Positions 1-8,828 of a DNA stretch of 34,260 nucleotides are shown here, piece by piece. This DNA comes from a bacterium (GTDB lineage: Bacteria > Armatimonadota > Chthonomonadetes > Chthonomonadales > Chthonomonadaceae), in assembly GCA_021777995.1 (NCBI GenBank), contig JAJYCW010000030.1, forward strand, positions 1-34,260. Reading direction: 5' to 3'. How positions within the stretch are numbered: the first letter of the stretch is position 1; every line of letters begins with the position of its first letter. Both the position numbers and the translations under genes were made by a program. The notes beneath the pieces are model-generated. The model ran no database searches. It was not told where the DNA came from and was given only the letters and a program-made list of their open reading frames with translations.

Positions 1-396
1 ATAGCCGCGGGGATTGAGATTGCGCTGTGTGCGAATGTCTTTAATCTGTTAGACTTACGCCCGGGAAGGGCCGGTGCCATCTTCCTGGTCGCCGCTATTG
101 CCCTAGCCGCGACTGCACATGCTGCCTGGCCGCTCTGGATTGCGATCATACCCGCATGGGCAGTATGGCTGCGAGATTCTAGGGCGCAGGTGATGATGGG
201 CGACTGCGGAGCCAACTTGATTGGAGCAGCTCTTGGGCTAGGGATTGCTGCTGCGGCCAACATGACGATTCTGTTGACCGTTACGGTAAGTTTGTTCTTC
301 ATAACCCTAATGTGCGAGAAGTTTTCGCTCTCAAAGATGATTGAAAATAACCCGATCCTTCGGCGTTTAGACAGGTTGACCGGTGTCCGGAAATAA
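1..396 (+). CDS. MraY/WecA-type glycosyltransferase family 4 protein, 5'-truncated
   Basis: The frame is open from the first base, so the start lies outside the window. About 131 C-terminal residues are visible. They contain the cytoplasmic-loop signature NLLDLRPGRA (about residues 14-23 of the fragment) and, later, MGDCGANLIGAALG, matching the Asp-rich and Gly-Ala-Asn motifs of polyprenyl-phosphate HexNAc-1-phosphate transferases. Hydrophobic segments lie between and after these motifs. The family transfers a sugar-phosphate from a UDP-sugar to undecaprenyl phosphate at the inner membrane, starting a cell-wall or polysaccharide lipid intermediate. The variant NLLDLRPGRA motif is commoner in WecA-like side branches than in true MraY, so the exact acceptor pathway is open. 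The stop overlaps the start of the downstream acetyltransferase by 14 bp, suggesting cotranscription. Confidence 0.75.
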   Translation: MAAGIEIALCANVFNLLDLRPGRAGAIFLVAAIALAATAHAAWPLWIAIIPAWAVWLRDSRAQVMMGDCGANLIGAALGLGIAAAANMTILLTVTVSLFFITLMCEKFSLSKMIENNPILRRLDRLTGVRK

Positions 397-874
397 CCTC
401 CCGAATGCGCTCAACGACATTGTGGTCAGGCGTGCGGCCCGAGAAGACGGCACCACGCTCATCAGGCTATTGCAGGCCTTAGCCGATTACGAGCATCTGC
501 CCGGGCCGGACGAGGGGGCTCGTCAACGGCTATTAGAGCATGGGTGGCCCGCCAACGGAGGTCGGCCGCTGTATACTGCGTGGTTAGTAGAGTGCGGTGG
601 AGAACCAGCGGGTTGTGCATTTACATCCATCACCTATTCCACCTTCCTTGCGCGCCCTACCCTGTACCTGGAGGATCTCTTCATCTTGCCCAATTTTCGC
701 CGCAAGGGAACGGGAAGCGCACTATTCTCGCATCTTCGCGCGGAAGCAAAGAGGCTAGGTTGTGGGCGCATGGAGTGGGTCGTCCTGGATTGGAACCAGA
801 TTGCACTGGAATTCTATCACACGCACGGTGCGACATACCTTCCGGAGTGGCGCTGCTACAGATTAACCCTCTAA
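383..874 (+). CDS. GNAT-family N-acetyltransferase
   Basis: A 163-residue single-domain GCN5-related acetyltransferase. The acetyl-CoA pyrophosphate loop is visible as FRRKGTGSALF (about residues 105-115), after the typical beta-strand LYLEDLFILP. The C-terminal W-N-Q-I-A-L-E-FY segment is the usual helix and strand that complete the fold. The arrangement resembles diamine (spermidine/spermine-type) acetyltransferases, but the substrate cannot be deduced. GTG at 383 is used, inside the end of the upstream glycosyltransferase gene, so translation is probably coupled. The last 12 bp overlap the 3' end of the convergent MFS gene. Confidence 0.85.
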   Translation: MSGNNLPNALNDIVVRRAAREDGTTLIRLLQALADYEHLPGPDEGARQRLLEHGWPANGGRPLYTAWLVECGGEPAGCAFTSITYSTFLARPTLYLEDLFILPNFRRKGTGSALFSHLRAEAKRLGCGRMEWVVLDWNQIALEFYHTHGATYLPEWRCYRLTL

Positions 875-2227
875 AAGCCCCTCATTATGGCGCGGCGGAT
901 TGAGTACGGATGGTATGAGTGCCGCGACGGCCGCAACCGTCAGGAGAACTGCGCACCCAACGAACGGCAGTCGCTGCCCGAGGATATGGATGGATATAGG
1001 ATGCCCGGCAACTAAGAGGGCTATTCGGTAGTTCCGCCCGATAACCGCGGCCGATAACGCGGTACCGAAAATTGCTCCCAAACCCTGCACCGCGCCGGCT
1101 GTTCCCACCATTGCACCCCTGTTCTTCGCCTCGCAAACGCTCGTTACAATCGCCATGAATGACGGGAAGGCAAGTACAAAGCCAAGGCCAACAACGGTCC
1201 CCATAATTACAAGACCCATGGGAACTTTTACGAGCAGCAGGAGCCAGAATGCAGAGGCACACATTGCAAGCCCAATTCTTACAGCTCGCGCTTGGCCAAT
1301 GCGATCACCTAGCGCGCCTACGGGGGCGGAAAGTGCAGCAATTATAAGTGCAGGAGCAATGAGAAGGTTTCCGAACTGCGCTTCCGACAGGCCAAAATGA
1401 AACATGCAGTACCGTTTGATATAGGGGGCACAAAGTCCTATTCCCATGAATACCAGAAAGATGGTGCCTAACAACATTGGGAACGCTTTTCCAATCTTCA
1501 GGCTATCTCTAAATCGTACAGATTCGCCAGCCTCGTGCAGATGCTGCGGCTTTCCTCCCGGCAGAAGCAGGAGAGCAACGGGCACCATGAGTGCAAAAAC
1601 GATTGCGACCGCATAGAAAGAAGCTGTTACAGAATGGAACCTGTGATCTAGATAACCACCAATTGCTGGGCCGGTTGCTATGCCCACAAGGTACGCCATA
1701 TTGAAGTAGCTCATCGCCGATCCACGTCGATCTACAGCAACATGGTCAGCGATCATACTAAATGTAGCTGGCCAAAGTGCAGCTGCAGCGATGCCATCTA
1801 GCATTCGCAGCGGAACAAGCATATAGGGATTTACAAGGTGTACGGTGAGAATACTGGTGATGCAGGAGAGGAAAGGAGCCGCAACAATCAGGATTTTACG
1901 CCCCAACCGGTCGCCGGCAATACCCATGGGTGACTTTAGGATTGCCTCGGTAAGCATGAAAATACCCAGTAACCAGCCAATCCATCCGGGACCCAGGCCG
2001 ATAGTGGGAACCAGCATTGGCATTGCCGAGATGTTTACGAGGTTGTAGCCTAGTTCGCCAAAGCCCGCAACCATAACTATGGCGAATACAATTTTGCGTT
2101 CACGGCGCGTGAGCCGGTTCGATACCTTAAATTTTGGAGTAGGGAGCGGATCGACGGGTAATTCCGGTTGGTGGGATAGGCTATGCGTCGTTTCCTGACG
2201 CGCTTGACCGTCTGATTTTTGCTCCAA
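863..2227 (-). CDS. MFS transporter (DHA1-like)
   Basis: A 454-residue major facilitator superfamily protein with a roughly 40-residue polar N-terminus and about 12 hydrophobic segments. Motif A in the loop after TM2 reads GIAGDRLGRK, and the pseudo-symmetric copy in the second half reads GALGDRIGQ. R-x-L-D-G in TM4 and GPAIGGY in TM5 resemble drug:H+ antiporter subfamilies, but no substrate can be named. The start is TTG at 2227, with AGGAG 7-8 nt upstream. It lies downstream of the Gfo/Idh/MocA gene on the same strand, separated by a hairpin, so it may be partly cotranscribed with a sugar-modifying dehydrogenase. Confidence 0.85.
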   Translation of the reverse strand: MEQKSDGQARQETTHSLSHQPELPVDPLPTPKFKVSNRLTRRERKIVFAIVMVAGFGELGYNLVNISAMPMLVPTIGLGPGWIGWLLGIFMLTEAILKSPMGIAGDRLGRKILIVAAPFLSCITSILTVHLVNPYMLVPLRMLDGIAAAALWPATFSMIADHVAVDRRGSAMSYFNMAYLVGIATGPAIGGYLDHRFHSVTASFYAVAIVFALMVPVALLLLPGGKPQHLHEAGESVRFRDSLKIGKAFPMLLGTIFLVFMGIGLCAPYIKRYCMFHFGLSEAQFGNLLIAPALIIAALSAPVGALGDRIGQARAVRIGLAMCASAFWLLLLVKVPMGLVIMGTVVGLGFVLAFPSFMAIVTSVCEAKNRGAMVGTAGAVQGLGAIFGTALSAAVIGRNYRIALLVAGHPISIHILGQRLPFVGCAVLLTVAAVAALIPSVLNPPRHNEGLLEG

Positions 2228-2249
2228 ACCTGATCTCCTGACTCGAATT

Positions 2250-2294
2250 GGGGTGCCGACCTTAGCTGAACCACAATACGTTAGCCGGCACCCC
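2250..2294 (-). terminator. inverted repeat between Gfo/Idh/MocA and MFS genes
   Basis: Perfect 9 bp arms GGGGTGCCG (2250-2258) and CGGCACCCC (2286-2294) enclose a 27 nt loop. On the minus strand the hairpin begins 6 nt after the stop of the dehydrogenase gene. There is no U-tract, so it could be an attenuator or an mRNA-stabilising stem rather than a full terminator. Confidence 0.4.
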
Positions 2295-2300
2295 TTCGTT

Positions 2301-3359
2301 TTACACTTTTTCTACCGGTACTTCGTGACCGACCTCGGCAGACTTGTAAATTGCGTCTACAATGCGGGCGACCATTACACCGTGCTCACCCGTAACTAGA
2401 GGTTCTTTACCGTCAAGTATACACTGCACGAAGCCCTTCATCTCTGCATGATGGGTATTGATGTTACTGTTGGGTACTTTTGGTTCGAAGGTGAATACAC
2501 TGCCATGTCTCTCCTGAGTGATCGATAGCGGATATGCCTCTGCCCCACCTTCAGTGCCCAGTAACGTTGTATTATGCACTTCCTGCCGTATGTTCGCAAC
2601 AAAACTGGACTCGAGCACGACTGTTGCGCCGTTCGCAAAACGGATCATTGCGCTTTGAAGATCCTCTACGGTGAACTTCTTATAATCCCACTGCCCCATA
2701 AACCCAACGACATCTGGGCGTGTACCAAACTTCTGGTAGGTTACGCCGCTTGCAGAGACCGGTTCTGGGTGACCCATCAGCCAGAGCGTGAGGTCTAAAA
2801 TATGCACACCGATGTCGATGAGCGGCCCGCCGCCTTGCTGCTCTTTGTCAATGAATACACCCCAACCGGGAATACCGCGTACTCTAAGCGATTGGGCGCG
2901 CGCATAGTAGATGTCGCCGATTTCCCCAGCGGATACGAATTTCTTCAACGTCTGGTTACTTGGTGCAAATCGGCTGTTGTATCCGATCTGAAGGATCTTG
3001 CCGTTTTTCCTGGCAGTAGCCGCCATGATCGCGGCTTCTTTTGCATTCATTGCAATCGGCTTTTCGCATAGTACGTGCTTACCTGCATTTAGGGCATCAA
3101 CGGTGGGTTGAAAATGCACACGGTTGGGCGTGCAAACCGAAACTGCATCCAGCTCGTCCATTTCCAGCATCTTGTGATAATCCTCGAACAGATGCTTGGC
3201 CTGAGGGTATTTTTCGGAGGTGGACTTTAGTGCCTCTGGTTTGATATCGCACAAGGCGACAATCTCGCACAGATCTGGAATTAGTGAATATCCAGGCAGA
3301 TGCGCCCCGTTGGCGATGCCGCCATTTCCAATAACACCAATTCTGACTTTCTTTGCCAT
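2301..3359 (-). CDS. Gfo/Idh/MocA family oxidoreductase
   Basis: A 352-residue NAD(P)-dependent dehydrogenase of the Gfo/Idh/MocA family. The N-terminal Rossmann fold shows GNGGIA (residues 11-16), and the CEKPIA motif carries the family's conserved lysine. The C-terminal alpha/beta domain includes GGGPLIDIGVHILDL, which supplies the usual Asp and His near the sugar. Such enzymes oxidise or reduce sugars, inositols or sugar nucleotides in the cytoplasm; the substrate cannot be assigned. ATG at 3359 has a GGGAG sequence about 9 nt upstream. It is divergent from the GGDEF/HD-GYP gene across a 323 bp region, and the MFS transporter follows on the same strand. Confidence 0.9.
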   Translation of the reverse strand: MAKKVRIGVIGNGGIANGAHLPGYSLIPDLCEIVALCDIKPEALKSTSEKYPQAKHLFEDYHKMLEMDELDAVSVCTPNRVHFQPTVDALNAGKHVLCEKPIAMNAKEAAIMAATARKNGKILQIGYNSRFAPSNQTLKKFVSAGEIGDIYYARAQSLRVRGIPGWGVFIDKEQQGGGPLIDIGVHILDLTLWLMGHPEPVSASGVTYQKFGTRPDVVGFMGQWDYKKFTVEDLQSAMIRFANGATVVLESSFVANIRQEVHNTTLLGTEGGAEAYPLSITQERHGSVFTFEPKVPNSNINTHHAEMKGFVQCILDGKEPLVTGEHGVMVARIVDAIYKSAEVGHEVPVEKV

Positions 3360-3682
3360 CGTGAATTGCTCCCGTGATTAAATTAAATCTCAGCAATGGC
3401 AGTTTCTCCGTTATAAAGCCAAGTTCCTGCGGATTGTTGGCGAATTATATTCGATTTTTTGGCGCCGCTAATGCGGCATATCTGAGGCGAAGATTTACCG
3501 AAAAATGTCATTAATTTGGTACTAGCTTGAATAGTGATCACCGTACAATGATTTTTTACATCGTACTATGAGGTGCGTTGTATAACACGCCAAAAATAAC
3601 GTTGAAGAGATAACTCAAGGTTTTAAATGGCACAAGATTGCACGATACCAGGCACAAGCGATAGTGCAAGGAGTTTACAACG
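3360..3682. promoter_or_regulatory. 323 bp divergent intergenic region with several inverted repeats
   Basis: No gene is supported here. The AT-rich region separates the leftward dehydrogenase and the rightward GGDEF/HD-GYP gene. Short dyads seen: GCCGC-TAAT-GCGGC (3464-3477), GTGATCAC (3534-3541), an imperfect GTACAATG/CATCGTAC pair (3543-3566) and an imperfect 20 bp palindrome at 3572-3591 centred on GTATAA. These are candidate operators only. A good ribosome site, AAGGAG (3668-3673), precedes the GTG start at 3683. Confidence 0.45.
3444..3471 (-). promoter_or_regulatory. candidate promoter for the leftward Gfo/Idh/MocA gene
   Basis: A perfect minus-strand -10 box TATAAT (3444-3449) has a weak -35 TTAGCG (3466-3471) at 16 bp spacing. 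The -35 overlaps the GCCGC/GCGGC dyad, which could place a regulator across it. Confidence 0.4.
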
Positions 3683-6424
3683 GTGACAGGCAGAGCAAAA
3701 TATACGTTAAGGCATTCTCTTGCCGGTGTTGGGGCCGGATGTCTATTTGTCGTAACTGCCTGCTTCATTGAGCTTGCAAGGACACCACACGCCAACGTAT
3801 TGACGTCGCTAGGCTGGAGCCAGCGGCACGATGCGTTACTCTGGATTATTGATCTAGCTCCTTTGGTACTGGGTGTGGCCGGCGCAATGCTGGGTCGGGT
3901 TAATTACAGGCTGCACAATCAGCTTGAGAATCTCGAGTCCCAGGTGTCTCAGCGCACTCTCGAACTCGTTACTGCCAATGAAGCCCTTGAAAAGCAGAGA
4001 GATACATTTGCGCAACTGGCTGAGTCACTTCCTGTGGGAATCATGCGAGTTCACGGAGAATTGGTGCACCTAAACAGCGAAGCCCTGAAAATAGTGGGGA
4101 CTACTTCCCTGGATGGATACAACATCGAACGATTCTGCGACGGTCTGTTAGGTGACTATGCCGCGGTAATAGATATGCTCCAGACTCATGCACGGTTAGG
4201 CCGGCCCGCCCAGCCCGAGATAGTTTCATTTCGCAGTGAAAACGGCACCACGCGAGATTTACAGGTCAACTGCGTTGTGGTCTACGGCGCAGAAGTGTGG
4301 GTGCTAAACGACGTCTCCGAGATGGTACGGATACAGCGGGAACTACGCGACAGCCGCGCGAGTAATGCAGCCATGCTTGCCGCGCTCCCGGATACATTTG
4401 CGACGGTTAATAGCAACGGTACCATCCTATCGACCTATGGAACAGACAGGTTTTGTGCATCATTTCCCGACTTTCATGCTGGAAACATCCTTGAGGGTGC
4501 GCTAAGCGCTGATGAATATACCCTGGTGAATAACCTCATGAATGCCTGCGGACAGCCAGGTGAAGTGAAGGCGGTAGAGTTTTGCCACCAATCCGATGGC
4601 GATACAGCCAAGACGTCGTGGTGGGACCTACGGGCGGTTACACGCACCGATGACTCTCGGGTGCTCATCGTTAGAGATATCACCGATCGCAAGATTGCAG
4701 AGGCAGAAGTTCAGCACCTGCATCATCAGTACGAGCTCATGCTTGAATGTATTGGTGAGGGCGTGTACAGCATAGATGCGAATGGCATATGTAACTCGGT
4801 CAACTTCGAAACCAAGCGGTTACTCGGCTATACTGAAGAAGAGATCATAGGGCGAAACGTTCACGATCTCTTCCATCACTCCTACGAAAATGGCGATCCC
4901 TATGATGTGCACGACTGCCCAATCTACCAGAGTATGCAGGGCAGTACAACTCGTAAATCGGATGACGAGGTGTTCTGGCACAAAGACGGGCGGGCGATAC
5001 CTGTGGAATATATTGCTACTCCAATGTATGAAGCGGGCAACCTGGTTGGAGCGGTCATCTCATTTATGGACATTACCGAGCGCCGCCAGCTTGAACTGCA
5101 GTTAAGGCAGCAACTTGAGCGCGAACACGCCGTGAGCGTGCAGCTTGAAGCTCATCGCAGCGAAATGGAAAGCCAGCAGCACGAGCTCATAGAAGCAAAC
5201 AAGAAGCTAGAGGCATTTAATGCCAAACTGGAACGTCAAGCCGCAGAGGACGGCCTTACGGGATTACAAAACCACATCGCGTTTCAGGATACTCTGCATA
5301 GAGAGATAAGCCGGTGTCAGCGGTATGGAAGTGCAGTATCGCTGGTAATGCTGGATGTAGATCATTTCAAGTTCTTCAATGACACCTATGGTCATCCCGG
5401 GGGTGACGAAATCCTGCGTGAAGTAGGCAAAATACTTGTTAGCGTCATTCGCTCGTGCGACATAGCCGCCCGGTATGGTGGCGAGGAGTTTGCAGTGATT
5501 CTTCCTGAGACCGGGGAGGAACAGTCGCGCATAGCAGCTGAGCGCATTCGCGCAGCTATTGAGGCAGCGGAATGGCCCCTTCGTCCTGTGACAGTGAGCG
5601 TGGGGGTGGCAACCCTGGACGAGACCGCGGAGACGCCGGCGCTCCTTGTTGCCAACGCAGACCGAGCGCTTTATTGCTCTAAACATAGTGGGCGAAACTG
5701 CGTAACCCACGCGTTTGATATGGATGCCGCAATGAAGTCTGAGGCGAGCAGCCGGCCTTATACGGATGTATTGAAAGTCATTTTCCAGTCTCAAGAGGAC
5801 CTAAGGGCTTCGGCGCAGGAACAGGTGAAGGACGTACTGCTGGAGAGCTACGACCGCACCATACTTACTTGGGGACGACTGCTGGATCCCAGTGAGCCAG
5901 GAGCGCGCGGACGGAGTGCGCGAGTATGCGAACTTGTGGAGCGCCTGTCTCGCTTGGCTGGCCTAAATGAGGAGGAAGTATTGTACGCGCGCTGGGGGAC
6001 ACTTTTGCACAACATTGGGGAGATTAGTCTCATGCGAACTCAATGTGCCGACACCCAGCAAAGCGTTGAGGAACGCAAGGATGTTTTGAAGAAGCATCCG
6101 CAGATTGCCTATGAGTTTATGATGACAGTGCCTCTGCTAGTTCCTGCCATAGACATCCCGTACTGCCATCACGAACGATGGGACGGTGAAGGTTTTCCGC
6201 GAGCGCTTAAGGGTGACGAAATACCGCTAACGGCACGTCTTTTCGCCGTTTCAAATTTTTACGACAAACTTGTAGCAGGCACGAGTGGCCACGCTGGATA
6301 TTCTAACGAGGAAGTGATCTCGCGGCTAACTGAGGAGGCTGGAAAGGCGCTTGATCCTCGCGCCGTCAGGTTGCTTATCAAGATGCTAAACGCACCCAAG
6401 TTGGGAACCCAGCAGGCTGCCTAG
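3683..6424 (+). CDS. membrane PAS-GGDEF-HD-GYP cyclic-di-GMP signalling protein with degenerate HD-GYP
   Basis: A 913-residue sensor. Two hydrophobic segments (about 12-30 and 52-70) precede a coiled coil (76-110). Three PAS-like domains follow (about 110-215, 228-338, 345-465; the third ends in the PAC-like DITERR), then a long coiled coil (465-520). The GGDEF domain starts at DGLTGL (about 523) and keeps LDVDHFK, GGEEF (599-603) and an allosteric I-site R590-x-x-D593, so it should make c-di-GMP and be product-inhibited. The C-terminal HD-GYP-like domain (about 735-905) keeps H805, H829-H830 and RWDGEGFP. However, the HD pair is H776-N777 and the late metal Asp is N858 (AVSN in place of AVAD). 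Phosphodiesterase activity is therefore doubtful. GTG start, with AAGGAG 9 nt upstream. It appears to be a single-gene unit. Confidence 0.9.
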   Translation: MTGRAKYTLRHSLAGVGAGCLFVVTACFIELARTPHANVLTSLGWSQRHDALLWIIDLAPLVLGVAGAMLGRVNYRLHNQLENLESQVSQRTLELVTANEALEKQRDTFAQLAESLPVGIMRVHGELVHLNSEALKIVGTTSLDGYNIERFCDGLLGDYAAVIDMLQTHARLGRPAQPEIVSFRSENGTTRDLQVNCVVVYGAEVWVLNDVSEMVRIQRELRDSRASNAAMLAALPDTFATVNSNGTILSTYGTDRFCASFPDFHAGNILEGALSADEYTLVNNLMNACGQPGEVKAVEFCHQSDGDTAKTSWWDLRAVTRTDDSRVLIVRDITDRKIAEAEVQHLHHQYELMLECIGEGVYSIDANGICNSVNFETKRLLGYTEEEIIGRNVHDLFHHSYENGDPYDVHDCPIYQSMQGSTTRKSDDEVFWHKDGRAIPVEYIATPMYEAGNLVGAVISFMDITERRQLELQLRQQLEREHAVSVQLEAHRSEMESQQHELIEANKKLEAFNAKLERQAAEDGLTGLQNHIAFQDTLHREISRCQRYGSAVSLVMLDVDHFKFFNDTYGHPGGDEILREVGKILVSVIRSCDIAARYGGEEFAVILPETGEEQSRIAAERIRAAIEAAEWPLRPVTVSVGVATLDETAETPALLVANADRALYCSKHSGRNCVTHAFDMDAAMKSEASSRPYTDVLKVIFQSQEDLRASAQEQVKDVLLESYDRTILTWGRLLDPSEPGARGRSARVCELVERLSRLAGLNEEEVLYARWGTLLHNIGEISLMRTQCADTQQSVEERKDVLKKHPQIAYEFMMTVPLLVPAIDIPYCHHERWDGEGFPRALKGDEIPLTARLFAVSNFYDKLVAGTSGHAGYSNEEVISRLTEEAGKALDPRAVRLLIKMLNAPKLGTQQAA

Positions 6425-6491
6425 CTCGCGATGCGTCCTTTTCATTGCAGCGAAATGCAGCGTAAATCACTCTAGCTCCCTGATGCTCGCC

Positions 6492-7751
6492 TCATTTTAC
6501 GATTCCGAGATGAACGTAGGCGGAGAGCATGATTACTGCTGCCATAGTTGTAATGACAGTTGTGGGTACACCCACCTTCAGAAACTCCATGAACGACAGA
6601 TTGCAATTGTCTCGAGCCTTTTCCGCGACGATTAAATTTGCAACGCTGCCAAGTAACGTGAGATTTCCCGAGAATGTAGCCGATGCTGCCAAGGCTAGCC
6701 AGAGTAGTGGCGCGTGCGGCAGGTCAACGATCCAGTTGCGCAGCAACATGACAAATGGAACATTGCTGAAGAGATTTCCCCCGGCAATGGTTGCTGCAGA
6801 GAATCGTGTAAGCTGCCCAATGGACCCTGTATGCTCGATAATTGCAGGTATGACCTGTGTGATCCAATGAGACTCGGTTCTGGTTACACCTGCCACCACG
6901 ACAAATAATCCTGCGAAGAAGAGTAACAACGCCCAGTCCACCGCAGCGAAGGCATGCTCAGGGTTGCGATTTGCAAGAACCAATATCACAATGGCTGCTG
7001 TAAGCGCAGCAAGGTCCATTGGCATACCCAGGGCAAATGCCGCCAGAAGTCCTGTGAGGGTTATCAAAGTCCTCATGGCAAGCTTCCGGTGAAGGTGGTT
7101 GTGAGCAGGAGGCTCTGAGCTCTGTGGAAGGCTGCCAGCAGGAATATGCTTTCGATAGACGGCCGCGACGATAAGACCGTTAAGTAGTAAGCACAACAAT
7201 CCAACCGGCACCATTCTTAATGCGTACTGTGCCCACGTCCAGTGGCTGCTCTGCCCTATCAGCATATTTTGTGGGTTGCCAGTGAGGGTCATTACGGATC
7301 CTACATTGCTACTTGTTGCAAGGGCTATAAGATACGGTTCTGGCCGCAATTTTGCACGATGTGTGATGGTCAGCAGCAGCGGGGTCATGAGCAAACAGAT
7401 GGTATCGTTCACGAATAGAGCAGAGAGGAGGCCGGATGCGAGGCAAACCGCTACAAGCAGCTGCCAGGCGGTGTGGCACCGGGCAAGGAACGCGTGTGCA
7501 GCCCTATCTAGTAGCCCAGCCTGGGTGGCATAGTGTATGACGATCATCATACCAAACAGGAGGCTGAGTGTCGACAGACTGATTGCTTCCTGGGCTTCGT
7601 GTTTTGTGAGTACTCCGGTAAGTACCATCAAAACCGCACCGATAAGTGCCGCAGCGGGACGGTCGAGTTTACGGGGCGACTTGCTGCCCGCAAGTATAAT
7701 TCCGTAGACTAATCCAAATATCAGCAGTGCCGCGGCACTATGGTAGCTCAA
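6492..7751 (-). CDS. ArsB/NhaD (ion transporter superfamily) permease
   Basis: A 419-residue membrane protein with about 10-12 hydrophobic segments. Family marks include LFVNDTICLLMTPLLL and ATSSNVGSVMTLTGNPQNML in the first half, and NLFSNVPFVMLL and SGNLTLLGSVANL in the second. This is the inverted-repeat layout of the ArsB/NhaD/SLC13 superfamily, which moves arsenite, Na+/H+ or di/tricarboxylates. No arsR or arsC is present, so an arsenic role is unsupported; uncharacterised YbiR-like anion permeases are the nearest type. The proposed TTG start at 7751 has no clear ribosome site and lies 2 bp after the upstream dehydrogenase stop, which suggests reinitiation or coupling. It is the last gene of the apparent metF operon. 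Confidence 0.8.
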   Translation of the reverse strand: MSYHSAAALLIFGLVYGIILAGSKSPRKLDRPAAALIGAVLMVLTGVLTKHEAQEAISLSTLSLLFGMMIVIHYATQAGLLDRAAHAFLARCHTAWQLLVAVCLASGLLSALFVNDTICLLMTPLLLTITHRAKLRPEPYLIALATSSNVGSVMTLTGNPQNMLIGQSSHWTWAQYALRMVPVGLLCLLLNGLIVAAVYRKHIPAGSLPQSSEPPAHNHLHRKLAMRTLITLTGLLAAFALGMPMDLAALTAAIVILVLANRNPEHAFAAVDWALLLFFAGLFVVVAGVTRTESHWITQVIPAIIEHTGSIGQLTRFSAATIAGGNLFSNVPFVMLLRNWIVDLPHAPLLWLALAASATFSGNLTLLGSVANLIVAEKARDNCNLSFMEFLKVGVPTTVITTMAAVIMLSAYVHLGIVK

Positions 7752-7753
7752 GG

Positions 7754-8785
7754 TTAGTGTGGTTCTTGCGGCAGTGAAATAATCGTGCCAGTATTGCTTG
7801 AGTCGAAGCCCGCTTGCAGAATCTCCTGTGCATTTCGGCTGGTAACAGGTGAACAGAAACCCTCAACCGCGGTACCTGTTGCCGCACAATGAACGATGGC
7901 TTCTGGCCCGCTTCGCCATGGCGCCACAAGCTCGGGCACCGGTAACTCCGCCTCGTTTGCCCCAGGACGCTGAAGCAGCAGTTTTCCGTGGTGTATTGCA
8001 AGTGAGCCCTCGGTGCCATACACCACTGGATTAGAGCCTGCGTAGCCTACAGGCTGTGTCCAGCTAGCTTCACACACAGCGAGAGCGTGTGCAAACTGTG
8101 CCGTGATGACCGCATTGTCGTCTGAAGCAGCGTAAGCAGGTTCACTGCCAAGGTAGGCTCGTATACCAGTGACCCTAAGGGGTCTGCCCAGCAACAGCGC
8201 TGCAAGGTTAGCTCCATAGCAGCAGTAATCCATGAGGGCACCCGCGCCGTTGATGCTTGGTGTGGTGAGGTCGCGGACAAACTCTGGGCTGCAGCCAATA
8301 GCTACCGGGCCACTATGAGCGCTGCGATAGCGTGTATATCGCACTTCGCCAATCTCACCTGACTGCACTCGTTTTGCCATCTCAACCCAGGTGGGCGACC
8401 AGGCAGTGGGCCAGTTGATCAATAATAACGTGCCTGCGCTTTGTGCGGCTGCAAGCATGCGCTCTGCTTGATCCAGTGTCGCGGCCATGGGTTTTTCGAC
8501 TATAATGTGAGTCCCCTTGGCGGCGGCATACTCTACAATGTCAGCGCTTTCACTGTTACCGCCAGCGATTTGCAGAAACTGCATGCGCTGCTTGTCGATC
8601 ATCTCGCGCCAGTCGCTGAAGGTTGTGTTTACACCGAAATCGTTCTGAATTCGCTGTAATAACGGCTGTTCATCGTCTGCCGCAGCAACCAGCTTTACTC
8701 CTTCTTGTTTCCGCCACTGCTCTAGCTCATGCCACACATGGTCATGCGAGAGGCCCGCAACACCTACCAAGATTTCATCCGTCAT
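7754..8785 (-). CDS. Gfo/Idh/MocA family oxidoreductase
   Basis: A 343-residue dehydrogenase. The N-terminal Rossmann region starts at EILVGVAGLSHDHVW, where the usual G-x-G-x-x-G is replaced by GLSHDH, as in a divergent subgroup. VEKPMA is the conserved Glu-Lys-Pro motif, and GALMDYCCYGANLA is the later Asp/His-type segment, here with Tyr-Gly in place of the usual His. ATG at 8785 is chosen over an in-frame TTG at 8800 because the TTG triplet runs into the GGAG that sits 8 nt before the ATG. It lies 43 bp after metF and 2 bp before the ArsB/NhaD-type permease. The substrate is unknown and activity is uncertain given the altered motifs. Confidence 0.85.
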   Translation of the reverse strand: MTDEILVGVAGLSHDHVWHELEQWRKQEGVKLVAAADDEQPLLQRIQNDFGVNTTFSDWREMIDKQRMQFLQIAGGNSESADIVEYAAAKGTHIIVEKPMAATLDQAERMLAAAQSAGTLLLINWPTAWSPTWVEMAKRVQSGEIGEVRYTRYRSAHSGPVAIGCSPEFVRDLTTPSINGAGALMDYCCYGANLAALLLGRPLRVTGIRAYLGSEPAYAASDDNAVITAQFAHALAVCEASWTQPVGYAGSNPVVYGTEGSLAIHHGKLLLQRPGANEAELPVPELVAPWRSGPEAIVHCAATGTAVEGFCSPVTSRNAQEILQAGFDSSNTGTIISLPQEPH

Positions 8786-8828
8786 TGTGTAAATCTCCAA
8801 ACGGTTATTAATTGGCGAATCGCCTGTA

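Noticed and set aside
5264..5794. 176-codon minus-strand frame opposite the GGDEF domain
   Set aside because: Shadow of a strongly conserved domain; no features of its own.
6425..6491. Bidirectional terminator between the GGDEF/HD-GYP and permease genes
   Set aside because: The genes converge, but the 67 bp gap shows only a short direct repeat (TGCAGCG) and no convincing stem.
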